A DNA stretch of 64,000 nt from Oerskovia jenensis (GCF_016907235.1 NZ_JAFBBO010000001.1:3596001-3660000); one strand, 5' to 3'. Positions 32,426 to 41,091 are shown, counted from the stretch's first letter. Translations and numbers: made by a program. The notes: a model not told the origin generated them from the sequence alone.

Positions 32426-32742
32426 CCCGGTGCCCTGCCGCTGAGTGCGGAGTAGTCGTCGCCGATCCGCCCGATCCGCGACAGCTGCTCCGCACTCGGC
32501 GTCTCCGGGGTGTCGCGGGCGTCGAGGATGCGGCCCAGCGCCCCGAACAGGTCGACCGACATCGGCACGTGGCCGTGCTCCCACGCCGGGGCGACGTGCT
32601 GCTGCTCGGCGAAGGTCCGGTCCGCGATCGCCGTGAGACCTGCCGTCCCTGCCGCCGACCCCGCACGGTCGCCGGACGTCTCTGCCCCGGGGGCCAGGAC
32701 GTGGACGAGCGCGCCGAGCGCCGCTCGCAGCATGCTGTTCAT
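32410..32742 (-). CDS. small unknown protein whose C-terminus is encoded by a palindrome
   Basis: A 110-residue product not recognised. It is judged real because almost every third codon position is G or C, a GGAG box lies 8 nt before the ATG at 32742, and the amino acid sequence is ordinary (an N-terminal hydrophobic helix MLRAALGALVHVL, then TAIADRTFAEQQHVAPAWEHGHVPMSVDLFGALGRILDARD). Residues 82-100 are read through the type A palindrome at 32443-32497, giving SAEQLSRIGRIGDDYSALSG. The gene is convergent with chdC, which it overlaps by 16 bp, and divergent from the TspO-like gene. The function cannot be inferred. Confidence 0.55.
   Translation of the reverse strand: MNSMLRAALGALVHVLAPGAETSGDRAGSAAGTAGLTAIADRTFAEQQHVAPAWEHGHVPMSVDLFGALGRILDARDTPETPSAEQLSRIGRIGDDYSALSGRAPGQDKG
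32443..32497. repeat. type A palindrome inside a reading frame
   Basis: Arms 32443-32467 and 32473-32497 pair at 21 of 25 positions, with the GAGTGCGGAG outer arm. It lies 18 bp after the chdC stop and within the last 20 codons of the small minus-strand gene. Confidence 0.75.
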
Positions 32743-32839
32743 GTGGTTCTCCGACGGCGGGCCGCGTCGCGGCGATCTGCTGGCGCCGGAGCGTAACCGC
32801 TCGGAGGCCCTTGACACCAGCGGAAGGCGTCCCAGATGC

Positions 32840-32851
32840 TCAGCATGCTGA
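32840..32851. promoter_or_regulatory. palindrome TCAGCATGCTGA before the TspO-like gene
   Basis: A perfect 12-bp palindrome nested in a wider imperfect one (CCCAGATGC at 32831 with GCATGCTGGG ending 32867), ending 3 bp before the ATG. Either an operator or an mRNA hairpin that hides the start codon. Confidence 0.4.
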
Positions 32852-32870
32852 GTGTTGGCATGCTGGGACC

Positions 32871-33707
32871 ATGAGCAGCACCCGAGAAGCCACCTCAGCC
32901 CAGCCCGCCACGGGACCCACGGCCACCGACCGACTTCGCCAGGTCACCGTCCTCGTCGGGGCAGTGGTCGCGATCGTCGGCGCCGCGTACGGCTCCGGCG
33001 CGTTCGGCGGGCAGGCGATCCAGGACGCCGCCGACGGCGCCCTGTCCGCCGACGCGACGGTCGTCGCCCCCGACGGTCCGGCGTTCTCCATCTGGTCCCT
33101 CATCTACCTGGGGCTCGCGGTCTTCGCCGTCTACCAGGTGCTTCCGCGGACCGCGACCGACCCGCGCCTGCGGGCCGTGTCCTGGTGGGTCCTGGCTTCG
33201 ATGCTGCTGAACGCCGCGTGGATCGGCGTGGTCCAGACCGGCGTCCTGCCGCTGAGCGTGCTGGTGATCGCCGTCCTCGTCGCCGTGCTCGCCGTCATCC
33301 TCGTGCGGCTCGTGCGCACCCCGCCCACGAGCCGTGTGCAGGCCGTGGTCCTCGACGGCACGATCGGCCTCTACCTCGGCTGGGCGAGCGTCGCGACGCT
33401 CGCGAACGTCGCCGCGACCCTCGCGGACGCGGGCGTGGGTGAGCTGGGGCTCGGTGCGAGCTCGTGGGGCGTCGTGGTGGTCGCTGCCGGCGCAGCGCTC
33501 TCCGTCGCCTACGCGGTCTTCGCCGCGCGCCGACCCGTTGCTGCGATCGGCATCGGGCTCGCGATGGCCTGGGGCCTGGGGTGGATCGCGTACGGTCGGG
33601 CGAACGGCCCGCTCCTCGACAGCACGGTCGCGGTCGCGGCGGCCATCGCCGCCGCCGTCGCGATCCTCGCCCCCGTCGTGACCACGGTGCGCGCCCGTCG
33701 CGGCTGA
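32871..33707 (+). CDS. TspO/MBR-related membrane protein
   Basis: A 278-residue protein with about eight hydrophobic helices. The order GPAFSIWSLIYLGLAVFAVYQVLPRT, WWVLASMLLNAAWIGVVQTG and DGTIGLYLGWASVATLANVAATL parallels the TspO/MBR fold motifs (the WSxIY-type first loop, the LNxxW helix and the LYxxWxxxATxxN helix). It is longer than classic 5-helix TspO (about 150-160 residues) because extra C-terminal helices follow. TspO proteins bind porphyrins and haem; the neighbouring cpfC-chdC genes make such a role attractive but unproven. The ATG sits right after a palindrome, so translation may be controlled. Confidence 0.75.
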   Translation: MSSTREATSAQPATGPTATDRLRQVTVLVGAVVAIVGAAYGSGAFGGQAIQDAADGALSADATVVAPDGPAFSIWSLIYLGLAVFAVYQVLPRTATDPRLRAVSWWVLASMLLNAAWIGVVQTGVLPLSVLVIAVLVAVLAVILVRLVRTPPTSRVQAVVLDGTIGLYLGWASVATLANVAATLADAGVGELGLGASSWGVVVVAAGAALSVAYAVFAARRPVAAIGIGLAMAWGLGWIAYGRANGPLLDSTVAVAAAIAAAVAILAPVVTTVRARRG

Positions 33708-33782
33708 CGCTGCGCCGTCGGGCCGGCAGCACGGAGGGGCCTGCGCGTCGCAGCGCACGCGTGGGCCGCGCCCTGACGCACC

Positions 33783-33814
33783 GCAGGGCGGCCCTCCTGC
33801 GAGGACCGCCCTGC
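33783..33814. terminator. bidirectional terminator between tspO-like and gdhA
   Basis: GCAGGGCGG (33783-33791) pairs with CCGCCCTGC (33806-33814), with extra partial pairing inside. It lies between convergent genes. Confidence 0.65.
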
Positions 33815-33843
33815 AGCGCCGGGTGCGGCCGGAGCGCCGGACC

Positions 33844-35145
33844 CTACGGGTAGAGCCCGCGGATCTGGTGCGCCTCGGCCGTGCGCTGGATGCCGATGAC
33901 CAGCGCGGCGTCGCGCAGGCTCAGCTCCTCGCGGCGGGCCAACGACGAGACCCCCTGGTAGGCCACGTGCATGCGGTGCTCGAGCTTCTCGCCGATCTCC
34001 TGCTCGGTCCACCAGTACGCCTGGTTCGCCTGGACCCACTCGAAGTAGGACACGACGACGCCGCCCGCGTTGGCGAGGATGTCCGGCACGACCGTCACGC
34101 CGTTCTTGGCGAGGATGCGGTCGCCCGCCGCGGTCGTCGGGCCGTTGGCTCCTTCGACGACCCAGCGGGCCTTGACGGTGTGCGCGGTCTCGTCGTCGAG
34201 CACGCCCTCCACGGCCGCCGGGATGAGCACGTCCACGGGCAGCGCGAGCAGCGCGTGGTTGTCGATCGGCTCGGCGTCCTCGAACCCGACCACGGTCCCC
34301 GTCTCGGCGACGTGCCGGAACAGCGCCGCGACGTCGAGCCCGTCCTCGTCGTGGATGCCGCCGTACTGGTCGCTCACCGCGACGACCCGGGCGCCCTGGC
34401 CCGCGAGGATCGCCGCCGCGTGCGAGCCGACCTTGCCGAAGCCCTGGACCGCGATCGAGGCGTCCGAGAGCTCGAGGCCCGCCTCGGCGAGCGCGGCCCT
34501 GGTCGTGTGCACCACGCCCTGCGAGGTCGCCGTCGTGCGTCCGAGAGATCCGCCCACGGGGATGGGCTTGCCCGTCACGACGCCCGGGATCGTGTACCCC
34601 TGGTTGACCGAGTAGGTGTCCATGACCCACGCCATGGTCTGCTCGTTGGTGCCCATGTCGGGCGCCATGATGTCCCGCTCGGGGCCGATGACGGGCATGA
34701 TCTCGCTCGTGTACCGGCGGGTCACGCGCTCGAGCTCGGCCTGCGAGTACTGGCGCGGGTCGATCGAGACGCCGCCCTTGGCCCCGCCGTACGGCAGGTC
34801 CACGACGGCGCACTTCCAGGTCATCCACATCGCGAGCGCGCGCACCTCCTCGATGTCGACGCTCGGGTGGTACCGCAGCCCGCCCTTGCCCGGGCCGCGC
34901 GAGACGTTGTGCTGCACGCGGTAGCCGCGGAACAGCACGATCTCGCCGTTGTCGCGCCGCAGCGGGACGGAGACGTTGACCTCGCGGCGCGGGGTCGCGA
35001 GCATCTCGTGCAGGCCCGGGTCGTACCCGAGGATCTCGACCGCGCTCGCGAGCTGGCTGTGGGCCGTCGCGAGGGCCGAGGCCTTCTCGTGCGTGGGGGC
35101 GGGCGGGGTGGCACCGCTGGTGGGCGGCGTTGACGTCGTCGTCAC
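33844..35145 (-). CDS. gdhA: Glu/Leu/Phe/Val dehydrogenase (glutamate dehydrogenase)
   Basis: A 433-residue amino acid dehydrogenase of the hexameric family, interconverting glutamate (or a branched amino acid) and its oxo acid with ammonium. Catalytic and substrate motifs are GPGKGGLRYHPSVD, DLPYGGAKGGVSIDP with the catalytic lysine, and PDMGTNEQTMAWVMDTYS. The Rossmann NAD(P) site is VQGFGKVGSHAA near residue 238. EGANGPTTAAGD is typical of NAD-type glutamate dehydrogenases. The ATG at 35145 follows a GGAGG box. It is 102 bp downstream of the aldo/keto reductase on the same strand. Cofactor preference not assigned. Confidence 0.9.
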   Translation of the reverse strand: MTTTSTPPTSGATPPAPTHEKASALATAHSQLASAVEILGYDPGLHEMLATPRREVNVSVPLRRDNGEIVLFRGYRVQHNVSRGPGKGGLRYHPSVDIEEVRALAMWMTWKCAVVDLPYGGAKGGVSIDPRQYSQAELERVTRRYTSEIMPVIGPERDIMAPDMGTNEQTMAWVMDTYSVNQGYTIPGVVTGKPIPVGGSLGRTTATSQGVVHTTRAALAEAGLELSDASIAVQGFGKVGSHAAAILAGQGARVVAVSDQYGGIHDEDGLDVAALFRHVAETGTVVGFEDAEPIDNHALLALPVDVLIPAAVEGVLDDETAHTVKARWVVEGANGPTTAAGDRILAKNGVTVVPDILANAGGVVVSYFEWVQANQAYWWTEQEIGEKLEHRMHVAYQGVSSLARREELSLRDAALVIGIQRTAEAHQIRGLYP

Positions 35146-35247
35146 TCTTCCTCCGGGTGATGAGGGTCTCCCGGTCCCGAGGTGAGGGACCGTGCCCGTC
35201 CAACGTACCGCCAGGTCGGGGCCCGTCTCACGTCGCCCGCGCGAACG

Positions 35248-36018
35248 TCACCCGAACGTGTCGATGCTCGCGAGCTCGTCGGGGCTCAGCGAGAAGCCCG
35301 TGACGTCGAAGTTCGCCTCGATCCTGGCCGGGGTCACCGACTTGGGGATCACGACGAAACCGTGGTCCAGGTGCCAGCGCACCACGACCTGCGCGGTGCT
35401 CACGCCGTGCGCCCGGGCGACGGCCTGGAGGGCGGGAGAGTCGAGGTTCGTGCGCTTGAACGGGCTGTACCCCTCGAGGACCACCCCGCGCTGCGAGTGC
35501 TGCTCCACGACCCGTGCGTCGTAGTCGTCAGGACCCCACGGGATCTGGTTGACCGCGGGCGTCTCACCCGTCTGCTCGGACAGGACGTCGAGCTGGTCCA
35601 CCGAGTAGTTCGACACCCCGACCGAGCGCACGAGGCCCACGTTGCGTGCCGCGAGCATCTCGGCCCACACCCACGGGGACGCCTCACCCGACGGTGGCCA
35701 GTGGATCAGCCACAGGTCCAGGTAGTCGGTGCCGAGCAGGCGCAGCGACTGCGCGAGGGTCTCGTGCTCGTGGCCCACGTCCGCCGGGCGCAGCTTGGTC
35801 GTGAGGAAGACGTCGCTGCGCGGCACCCCGGAGGCGGCGAGCGCGCGGCCCACCTGCTCCTCGTTGCCGTACATGGTCGCGGTGTCGATGTGCCGGTACC
35901 CGACGTCGAGCGCGTGGCGCACCGCGCGGTAGCAGTCGTCGCCCTCGGACTGCCACGTGCCCAGGCCGAGCAGGGGGATGTCTCCGCCGGGCAGCGCGGC
36001 GGTGGGGATCGAGGTCAT
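35248..36018 (-). CDS. aldo/keto reductase
   Basis: A 256-residue NADPH-dependent reductase of the AKR5-like bacterial group. The catalytic tetrad is visible: Asp in HIDTATMYGNEEQVGRAL with its Tyr, Lys in FLTTKLRP, His in LWLIHWPPSGEA. The C-terminal cofactor region FVVIPKSVTPARIEANFDVTGFSL is standard. Such enzymes reduce methylglyoxal, 2,5-diketogluconate or other carbonyls; no substrate can be chosen here. It may be cotranscribed with gdhA downstream and is divergent from the lipoprotein gene, 72 bp away. Confidence 0.9.
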   Translation of the reverse strand: MTSIPTAALPGGDIPLLGLGTWQSEGDDCYRAVRHALDVGYRHIDTATMYGNEEQVGRALAASGVPRSDVFLTTKLRPADVGHEHETLAQSLRLLGTDYLDLWLIHWPPSGEASPWVWAEMLAARNVGLVRSVGVSNYSVDQLDVLSEQTGETPAVNQIPWGPDDYDARVVEQHSQRGVVLEGYSPFKRTNLDSPALQAVARAHGVSTAQVVVRWHLDHGFVVIPKSVTPARIEANFDVTGFSLSPDELASIDTFG

Positions 36019-36077
36019 GGGTCCCAGTCTTGGCACGGGAGGGCCGGGCGCGCGAGCGGGGAGGAGCGGCGGGTGAG

Positions 36078-36083
36078 TATCCT
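36078..36083 (+). promoter_or_regulatory. -10 box TATCCT, leaderless start of the lipoprotein gene
   Basis: TATCCT, then exactly 7 nt, then the ATG at 36091; no separate ribosome-binding site. Confidence 0.5.
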
Positions 36084-36090
36084 GCGGGGC

Positions 36091-36606
36091 ATGTTCTCGC
36101 GTCCTGTCGTCCGCGCGGCACGCCGCCACCTGCCCGACGACGTCGCTCGCCTCGCGCTCGTCGCTCTCCTGGGCGCGGTGCCGCTGCTGGCAGCCGGGTG
36201 CTCCGCTCCGACCGAGCAGGCGACGCCGGCCAAGGACGGTGTCGGTGGGCTGCGCAGCGACCTCTCCCCGCTGACCGACCGGTTCGACGCGCTGGGCGAG
36301 CCGGTCGCCGCGACGTGGGCGTCCGGGACCCTCGGGGACGAGCGCGCGCCCGGACCGTCGACGTACTGGGTCGACGCGGTCGTCGAGCTCGAGCCCGCGC
36401 AGGCGGCGGCGCTGGTCGAGCAGTACGCACCGGCCCCCACCGAGGACCGTCCCCAGGTCGTCGCCGACCTGGACGCGTCGCTCCCTGCGGGGGACCTGCT
36501 CGGTGGGGACGCGCTCGACGAGGCGTTCACCCAGGACGGCTTCACGGCCGACGCCTACCTCGACGCCGCGGCGGGGGTGCTGGTGCTGGTGGCCGTCGGG
36601 CAGTAG
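36091..36606 (+). CDS. small lipoprotein of unknown function
   Basis: A 171-residue exported protein. A long signal peptide ends in the lipobox LAAGC (ALLGAVPLLAAGCSAPTEQ), and the mature part is acidic with no cysteine pairs: GLRSDLSPLTDRFDALGEPVAATWASGTLGDERAPGPSTYWVDAVVELEPAQAAALVEQY. The pattern is reminiscent of small actinobacterial lipoproteins without known role. It is transcribed away from the aldo/keto reductase and toward the AraC regulator. A TATCCT box 7 nt before the ATG suggests a leaderless mRNA. No function is proposed. Confidence 0.75.
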   Translation: MFSRPVVRAARRHLPDDVARLALVALLGAVPLLAAGCSAPTEQATPAKDGVGGLRSDLSPLTDRFDALGEPVAATWASGTLGDERAPGPSTYWVDAVVELEPAQAAALVEQYAPAPTEDRPQVVADLDASLPAGDLLGGDALDEAFTQDGFTADAYLDAAAGVLVLVAVGQ

Positions 36607-36697
36607 GCATCGGCGGTGCCGGATGCGAAGGACGTCCGGAGGGACGGTCGAGCGCCCGGCCCGGTGGACGAGCGGCGAGAGCAGGGTCCGAGGGCGC

Positions 36698-37465
36698 CTA
36701 GCGCCGCGCTCGCCGCCGGAAGGACGACGGCGTCTCGCCCGTGAGGCGTGCGAACGTCCGGGTGAACGCGGGCTGGTCGTAGAAGCCCGTGACGACGGCG
36801 ATCTCGGCGATGGGGGAGTCGGTGCCCGCGAGCAGCTCGGCGGCCCGGTCGACCCGGGCCCGGAGCACGAGCTGGCGTGGGCTGAGCGAGAAGACGCGCC
36901 GCACGCGGCGGTCGAGCACCGCAGGCGTGCACCCTGCGAGGGCCGCGAGGTCGGCGACCGTGAGCGCCTGCCCCAGACGCTCCTCGATCCCGGCCACGAG
37001 CCGCGCCATGGAGTCCATCGAGGCGTCGTCGGCGTCGTCCTCGCGCAGGTCCTGCGAGACCGAGACGAGCCCGACGAGGTGACCGGCGCCGTCGTGCACG
37101 GGGAGCTTGGACGTGAGGTACCAGCCGGGCGTGCCCCCCAGGCGGCGGATGAGCTCGAGCTCGTTGCGCAGCGGGCGACCGGTGCGCAGGACCTCGGCGT
37201 CCTGCTGGTCGTAGCGTTCGGCGAGCTGGGGCACGAACAGGTCGGTGGCGCGCCTGCCGAGGACCGCACGGCGCGAGCGCTCGTTGGTGCGGGCCACGAA
37301 GACCCGGTTGACCAGCACGTACCTGCCCGTGACGTCCTTGGCGCAGAACATGGTGGAGGAGAGCTCGTCCATGAGGTCGACCATCGCGGGGCTGAGGGCA
37401 GCCAGCAGCGCCTCGCCGCCTGGCCAGGTGCGTGGTGGGGTGGACTTGTCCGGAAGCGATGCCAT
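36698..37465 (-). CDS. PAS-domain AraC family regulator, divergent from putA
   Basis: A 255-residue regulator. The N-terminal half is PAS-like (MFCAKDVTGRYVLVNRVFVARTNERSRRAVLGRRATDLFVPQLAERYDQQDAEVLRTG) and the C-terminal half is an AraC/XylS double helix-turn-helix (LTVADLAALAGCTPAVLDRRVRRVFSLSPRQLVLRARVDRAAELLAGTDSPIAEIAVVTGFYDQPAFTRTFARLTGETPSSFRR). Only 53 bp separate it from putA, transcribed the opposite way, so it is the natural candidate to control proline catabolism. The PAS domain suggests a ligand or redox signal, possibly proline itself; this is inference. Confidence 0.88.
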   Translation of the reverse strand: MASLPDKSTPPRTWPGGEALLAALSPAMVDLMDELSSTMFCAKDVTGRYVLVNRVFVARTNERSRRAVLGRRATDLFVPQLAERYDQQDAEVLRTGRPLRNELELIRRLGGTPGWYLTSKLPVHDGAGHLVGLVSVSQDLREDDADDASMDSMARLVAGIEERLGQALTVADLAALAGCTPAVLDRRVRRVFSLSPRQLVLRARVDRAAELLAGTDSPIAEIAVVTGFYDQPAFTRTFARLTGETPSSFRRRARR

Positions 37466-37518
37466 GACAGCCCGGATCGTACAAGACGAAGCGTCAGCAA
37501 CGGAGGCACGCTAGGAGG

Positions 37519-40500
37519 ATGAGCAGCCACGACTCGAGCGCCCCCGCGGGCGCTCCACGCGCGGACGACCGGCCACGAGCCGGTGCCTCCTCGCCCCTGA
37601 CCAGCGTCGACGTCCAGACCGACACCCCGATCCGGGCCCTGACCGACGACGCCGCGCGCCTCGCGCGGAGCTGGATCGCGGCCGCGGCCGCGGCCTCCGA
37701 GGGGGCGCGCGAGCGCAGGACGGCCGAGCGCCTCGGCGCCCTCGTGTCCGACCCGGCGGGCCTCGAGCTCGCGGTGCGGTTCGTCGACAACGTCGCCCGC
37801 CCCCAGGACGTCCAGGTCGCCGCGCACGAGCTCGGCCTCCTGGGCGAGCTCGCGGGCGGGGCGAAGGGCTTCCTCGGCCCGGTCGACACCGCGCTGCTGC
37901 GCCTCGGCGCCCGCATGGCCCCCGTGCTGCCAAAGGTCGTCGTGCCCGCCGCACGGATCCGCCTGCGCCAGCTCGTGGGTCACCTCGTGGCCGACGCCGG
38001 CCCGGGGCTCGGCAAGCACCTCGCGCGCACGCGCACCGAGGGGTACGCGCTCAACGTCAACCTTCTCGGCGAGGCCGTGCTCGGCGAGGACGAGGCGCAG
38101 GCCCGCCTCGCCCGGACGATCGCGCTCGTCGAGCGTCCCGACGTCGACTACGTCTCGGTCAAGGTGTCCTCGGTCGCGTCCCAGCTCGTCACGTGGGACC
38201 TCGAGGGCTCGCGCGACCGCGTCGTCGAGCGCCTCCTGCCGCTGTACCGTGCCGCGCGCGACCACGGGGTGTTCCTCAACCTCGACATGGAGGAGTACCG
38301 CGACCTGGCCCTGACGACCGAGGTCTTCCAGGCGATCCTGGGGCGCGAGGAGTTCCGCGGCCTCGAGGCCGGGATCGTGCTCCAGGCGTACCTGCCCGAC
38401 GCGCTCGGCGCGCTCGACGGCATCACCGCGTTCGCGACCGAGCGCGTCGCGGCGGGCGGCGCCCCCGTCAAGGTGCGCCTCGTCAAGGGTGCGAACCTCG
38501 CGATGGAGAAGGTCGAGGCCGAGCTCCACGGCTGGGCCCAGGCCCCCTACCCGACCAAGCCCGACGTCGACGCGAACTACGTGCGCCTCGTCGACCACGC
38601 GCTGCGCGCCCCCCGCACCGACGCGGTGCGGATCGGCGTCGCGAGCCACAACCTGTTCCACGTCGCGCTCGCGATCCTCGTCGCGCGGGCGCGCGGGGTC
38701 AGCCACGCGCTCGACATCGAGATGCTCCAGGGCATGGCGCCGGGCGAGGCCCGGGCGGTGCGGGACGAGGTCGCTCGGGACGCGGGCCGCGTCGTCCTCT
38801 ACACGCCGGTCGTGGCCCGCGAGGACTTCGACGTCGCGATCTCCTACCTCGTGCGCCGCCTCGAGGAGAACGCGGCCGAGCAGAACTTCCTGCACGCCAT
38901 GTTCGCGCCCTCCACCCCCGAGTTGTCAGAACCAGCGGGGCCCATGACTCACGCTCGTTCTGACAACTCCGCGGAGTCCGCGATGGACCGCCAGGAGGCC
39001 GCCTACCGCGCCTCGGTCGAGCTCGGCACCCGCTACACCGACGCGGACGTGACGCCGCGTCGCCAGGCGCGCGACGCCGTCGGGCACGTGGCCGCCGGGG
39101 AGCGGTTCACCAACGCCGCCGACACGGACCCGGCCGTCGCCGCGAACCGCGCCTGGGCCGCGCGGATCGTCGGACCCGACTCCGGGTTCGTCCCCGCGCA
39201 GTCGCCCGAGGTGACCGGCACGGACCAGGTGGACGACGTCGTCGCGCGCGCAGGGCGGGCCACCGCGGCCTGGGCGCAGGTCGCCCCCGCGGACCGCGCC
39301 CGCGCGCTGCGCGCCGTGGCCGCCCGGCTCGAGGAGGCCCGCACCGACCTCGTGACCGCCATGGTCCACGAGCCCGGCAAGACCGTCGCCGAGGCCGACC
39401 CCGAGGTCAGCGAGGCCGTCGACTTCGCGAGCTACTACGCGCAGTCCGCCGAGGCGCTCGACCAGGTCCCCGGCGCGAGGTTCACGCCCCACGGCGTGAC
39501 CCTCGTGACCCCGCCGTGGAACTTCCCCGTCGCGATCCCCGTGGGCGGGATCGTCGCGGCGCTCGCGGCCGGCTCGGCCGTGATCGCGAAGCCGGCCCCG
39601 GCAACGCCCCGCTGCCTCGAGGTCGCGGTCGACGCGATCCACGCGGGGCTCGCGGACGCCGTGGCGGACGCTCCCGCCGGGAGCACCCTGACGGCGGACG
39701 CCGTGCGCGACGTCGTGCAGCTCTCGCGCGTGCCCGACGGCGACCTCGGCCGCCACCTCGTGACGCACGAGGGCGTGGCCCGCGTGATCCTCACCGGGGC
39801 CATCGAGACCGCGCAGATGTTCGCGTCCTGGCGGCCGGGGCTCGACGTGCTCGCCGAGACGTCGGGCAAGAACGCGATCGTCGTGACGCCGTCGGCAGAC
39901 CTCGACCTCGCGGCGGCCGACGTCGTGCGCTCGGCGTTCGGCCACGCGGGCCAGAAGTGCTCGGCGGCCTCGCTCGTGATCCTCGTGGGCTCGGTGGGTG
40001 ACCAGCGCACCGAGACCGGACGCCGGTTCCAGGTGCAGCTCGTCGACGCGGTGCGTTCCCTCGCGGTCGGCCCGGTCACGGACGTCTCGACGACCATGGG
40101 CCCGCTCACCGAGGCGCCCGGCGACAAGCTACGGCGCGCACTGACGACGCTCGAGCCCGGTGAGCAGTGGCTCGTCGCGCCGCGCCGCCTGGACGCGGCA
40201 GGTCGCCTCTGGACCCCGGGCCTGCGCTCGGGTGTCGCGCCGGGCTCGTTCTTCCACCTCACCGAGGCGTTCGGCCCGGTGCTCGGGATCATGACGGCCG
40301 CGACGCTCGACGAGGCGATCGAGCTGCAGAACGCGGTCTCGTTCGGTCTCACGGGCGGCATCCACAGCCTCGACGAGACCGAGGTCGACACCTGGCTCGA
40401 CCGCGTCCAGGTCGGCAACGCCTACGTCAACCGCGTCATCACGGGCGCGATCGTCCAGCGCCAGTCGTTCGGCGGCTGGAAGCGCTCGGCCGTGGGCCCG

Positions 40501-41091
40501 GGCGCCAAGGCGGGCGGGCCCAACTACGTGGCCGAGCTGGGCACGTGGAGCGACGGCGTCGCCGCGGGCGCGGCGGGCGGGGTGCCCGACGGCGGACCCG
40601 TCCCCGCGCGCGAGACCTCGCCCGAGGCGTGGCTCGCGTGGGCGAAGGCCGACGACGCCCACTGGTGGGCGCACGAGTTCGCGGTCGAGCACGACCCCTC
40701 GGGGCTGCACGTCGAGTCGAACGTGTTCCGGTACCGCCCGATCGACGTCCTGACGGTCCGCGTCGGTGCGGATGCCGCGGCGGTCGAGGTCGAGCGCGTG
40801 CTGTCCGCGGCGCGGACGGCCGGGGTGCCGGTCGTGGTGAGCCGCGCCGACGGGGCGTCGGCTGCGAGCCACGAGGCGTTCGCCGAGGCCGTCGCACGCG
40901 GCGAGGTCACGGGGCGGGTGCGCGTCGTGGGCGCGGCGCCGGGGCTCCGCGAGGCTGCGGCGGGCCACGTGGGCGACGTGACGGTGCTGGACCACCCGGT
41001 GCTCGCGAGCGGTCGGCGCGAGCTGCTCACGGTCCTGCGCGAGCAGGCGATCAGCCGGACGATGCACCGCTTCGGCCACGTGACGCGCTAG
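37519..41091 (+). CDS. putA: bifunctional proline dehydrogenase / glutamate semialdehyde dehydrogenase
   Basis: A 1190-residue enzyme that oxidises proline to glutamate in two steps. The N-terminal FAD-dependent PRODH barrel shows YALNVNLLGEAVLGEDEA, VSVKVSSVASQL, NLDMEEYRDLALTTEVFQ and VRLVKGANLAMEKVEAE. The aldehyde dehydrogenase half shows TPPWNFPVAIPVGGIVAALAAGSAVIAKPAP, the Glu in LAETSGKNAIVV and the catalytic C814 in GHAGQKCSAAS. A further C-terminal domain of about 150 residues follows, without the DNA-binding ribbon-helix-helix of enteric PutA. Residues 468-484 in the interdomain linker are encoded by a palindromic repeat that recurs just after the stop codon. The ATG is fixed by an in-frame stop two codons upstream; AGGAGG abuts it directly. 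Confidence 0.95.
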   Translation: MSSHDSSAPAGAPRADDRPRAGASSPLTSVDVQTDTPIRALTDDAARLARSWIAAAAAASEGARERRTAERLGALVSDPAGLELAVRFVDNVARPQDVQVAAHELGLLGELAGGAKGFLGPVDTALLRLGARMAPVLPKVVVPAARIRLRQLVGHLVADAGPGLGKHLARTRTEGYALNVNLLGEAVLGEDEAQARLARTIALVERPDVDYVSVKVSSVASQLVTWDLEGSRDRVVERLLPLYRAARDHGVFLNLDMEEYRDLALTTEVFQAILGREEFRGLEAGIVLQAYLPDALGALDGITAFATERVAAGGAPVKVRLVKGANLAMEKVEAELHGWAQAPYPTKPDVDANYVRLVDHALRAPRTDAVRIGVASHNLFHVALAILVARARGVSHALDIEMLQGMAPGEARAVRDEVARDAGRVVLYTPVVAREDFDVAISYLVRRLEENAAEQNFLHAMFAPSTPELSEPAGPMTHARSDNSAESAMDRQEAAYRASVELGTRYTDADVTPRRQARDAVGHVAAGERFTNAADTDPAVAANRAWAARIVGPDSGFVPAQSPEVTGTDQVDDVVARAGRATAAWAQVAPADRARALRAVAARLEEARTDLVTAMVHEPGKTVAEADPEVSEAVDFASYYAQSAEALDQVPGARFTPHGVTLVTPPWNFPVAIPVGGIVAALAAGSAVIAKPAPATPRCLEVAVDAIHAGLADAVADAPAGSTLTADAVRDVVQLSRVPDGDLGRHLVTHEGVARVILTGAIETAQMFASWRPGLDVLAETSGKNAIVVTPSADLDLAAADVVRSAFGHAGQKCSAASLVILVGSVGDQRTETGRRFQVQLVDAVRSLAVGPVTDVSTTMGPLTEAPGDKLRRALTTLEPGEQWLVAPRRLDAAGRLWTPGLRSGVAPGSFFHLTEAFGPVLGIMTAATLDEAIELQNAVSFGLTGGIHSLDETEVDTWLDRVQVGNAYVNRVITGAIVQRQSFGGWKRSAVGPGAKAGGPNYVAELGTWSDGVAAGAAGGVPDGGPVPARETSPEAWLAWAKADDAHWWAHEFAVEHDPSGLHVESNVFRYRPIDVLTVRVGADAAAVEVERVLSAARTAGVPVVVSRADGASAASHEAFAEAVARGEVTGRVRVVGAAPGLREAAAGHVGDVTVLDHPVLASGRRELLTVLREQAISRTMHRFGHVTR
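38920..38969. repeat. type B palindrome inserted in frame in the putA linker
   Basis: Arms 38920-38937 and 38952-38969 pair at 17 of 18 positions with a 14-nt loop. The arm core TGTCAGAACCAGCG is the same as in the palindrome at 41100-41145. It encodes residues 468-484, between the PRODH and aldehyde dehydrogenase domains, without breaking the frame. Confidence 0.85.
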
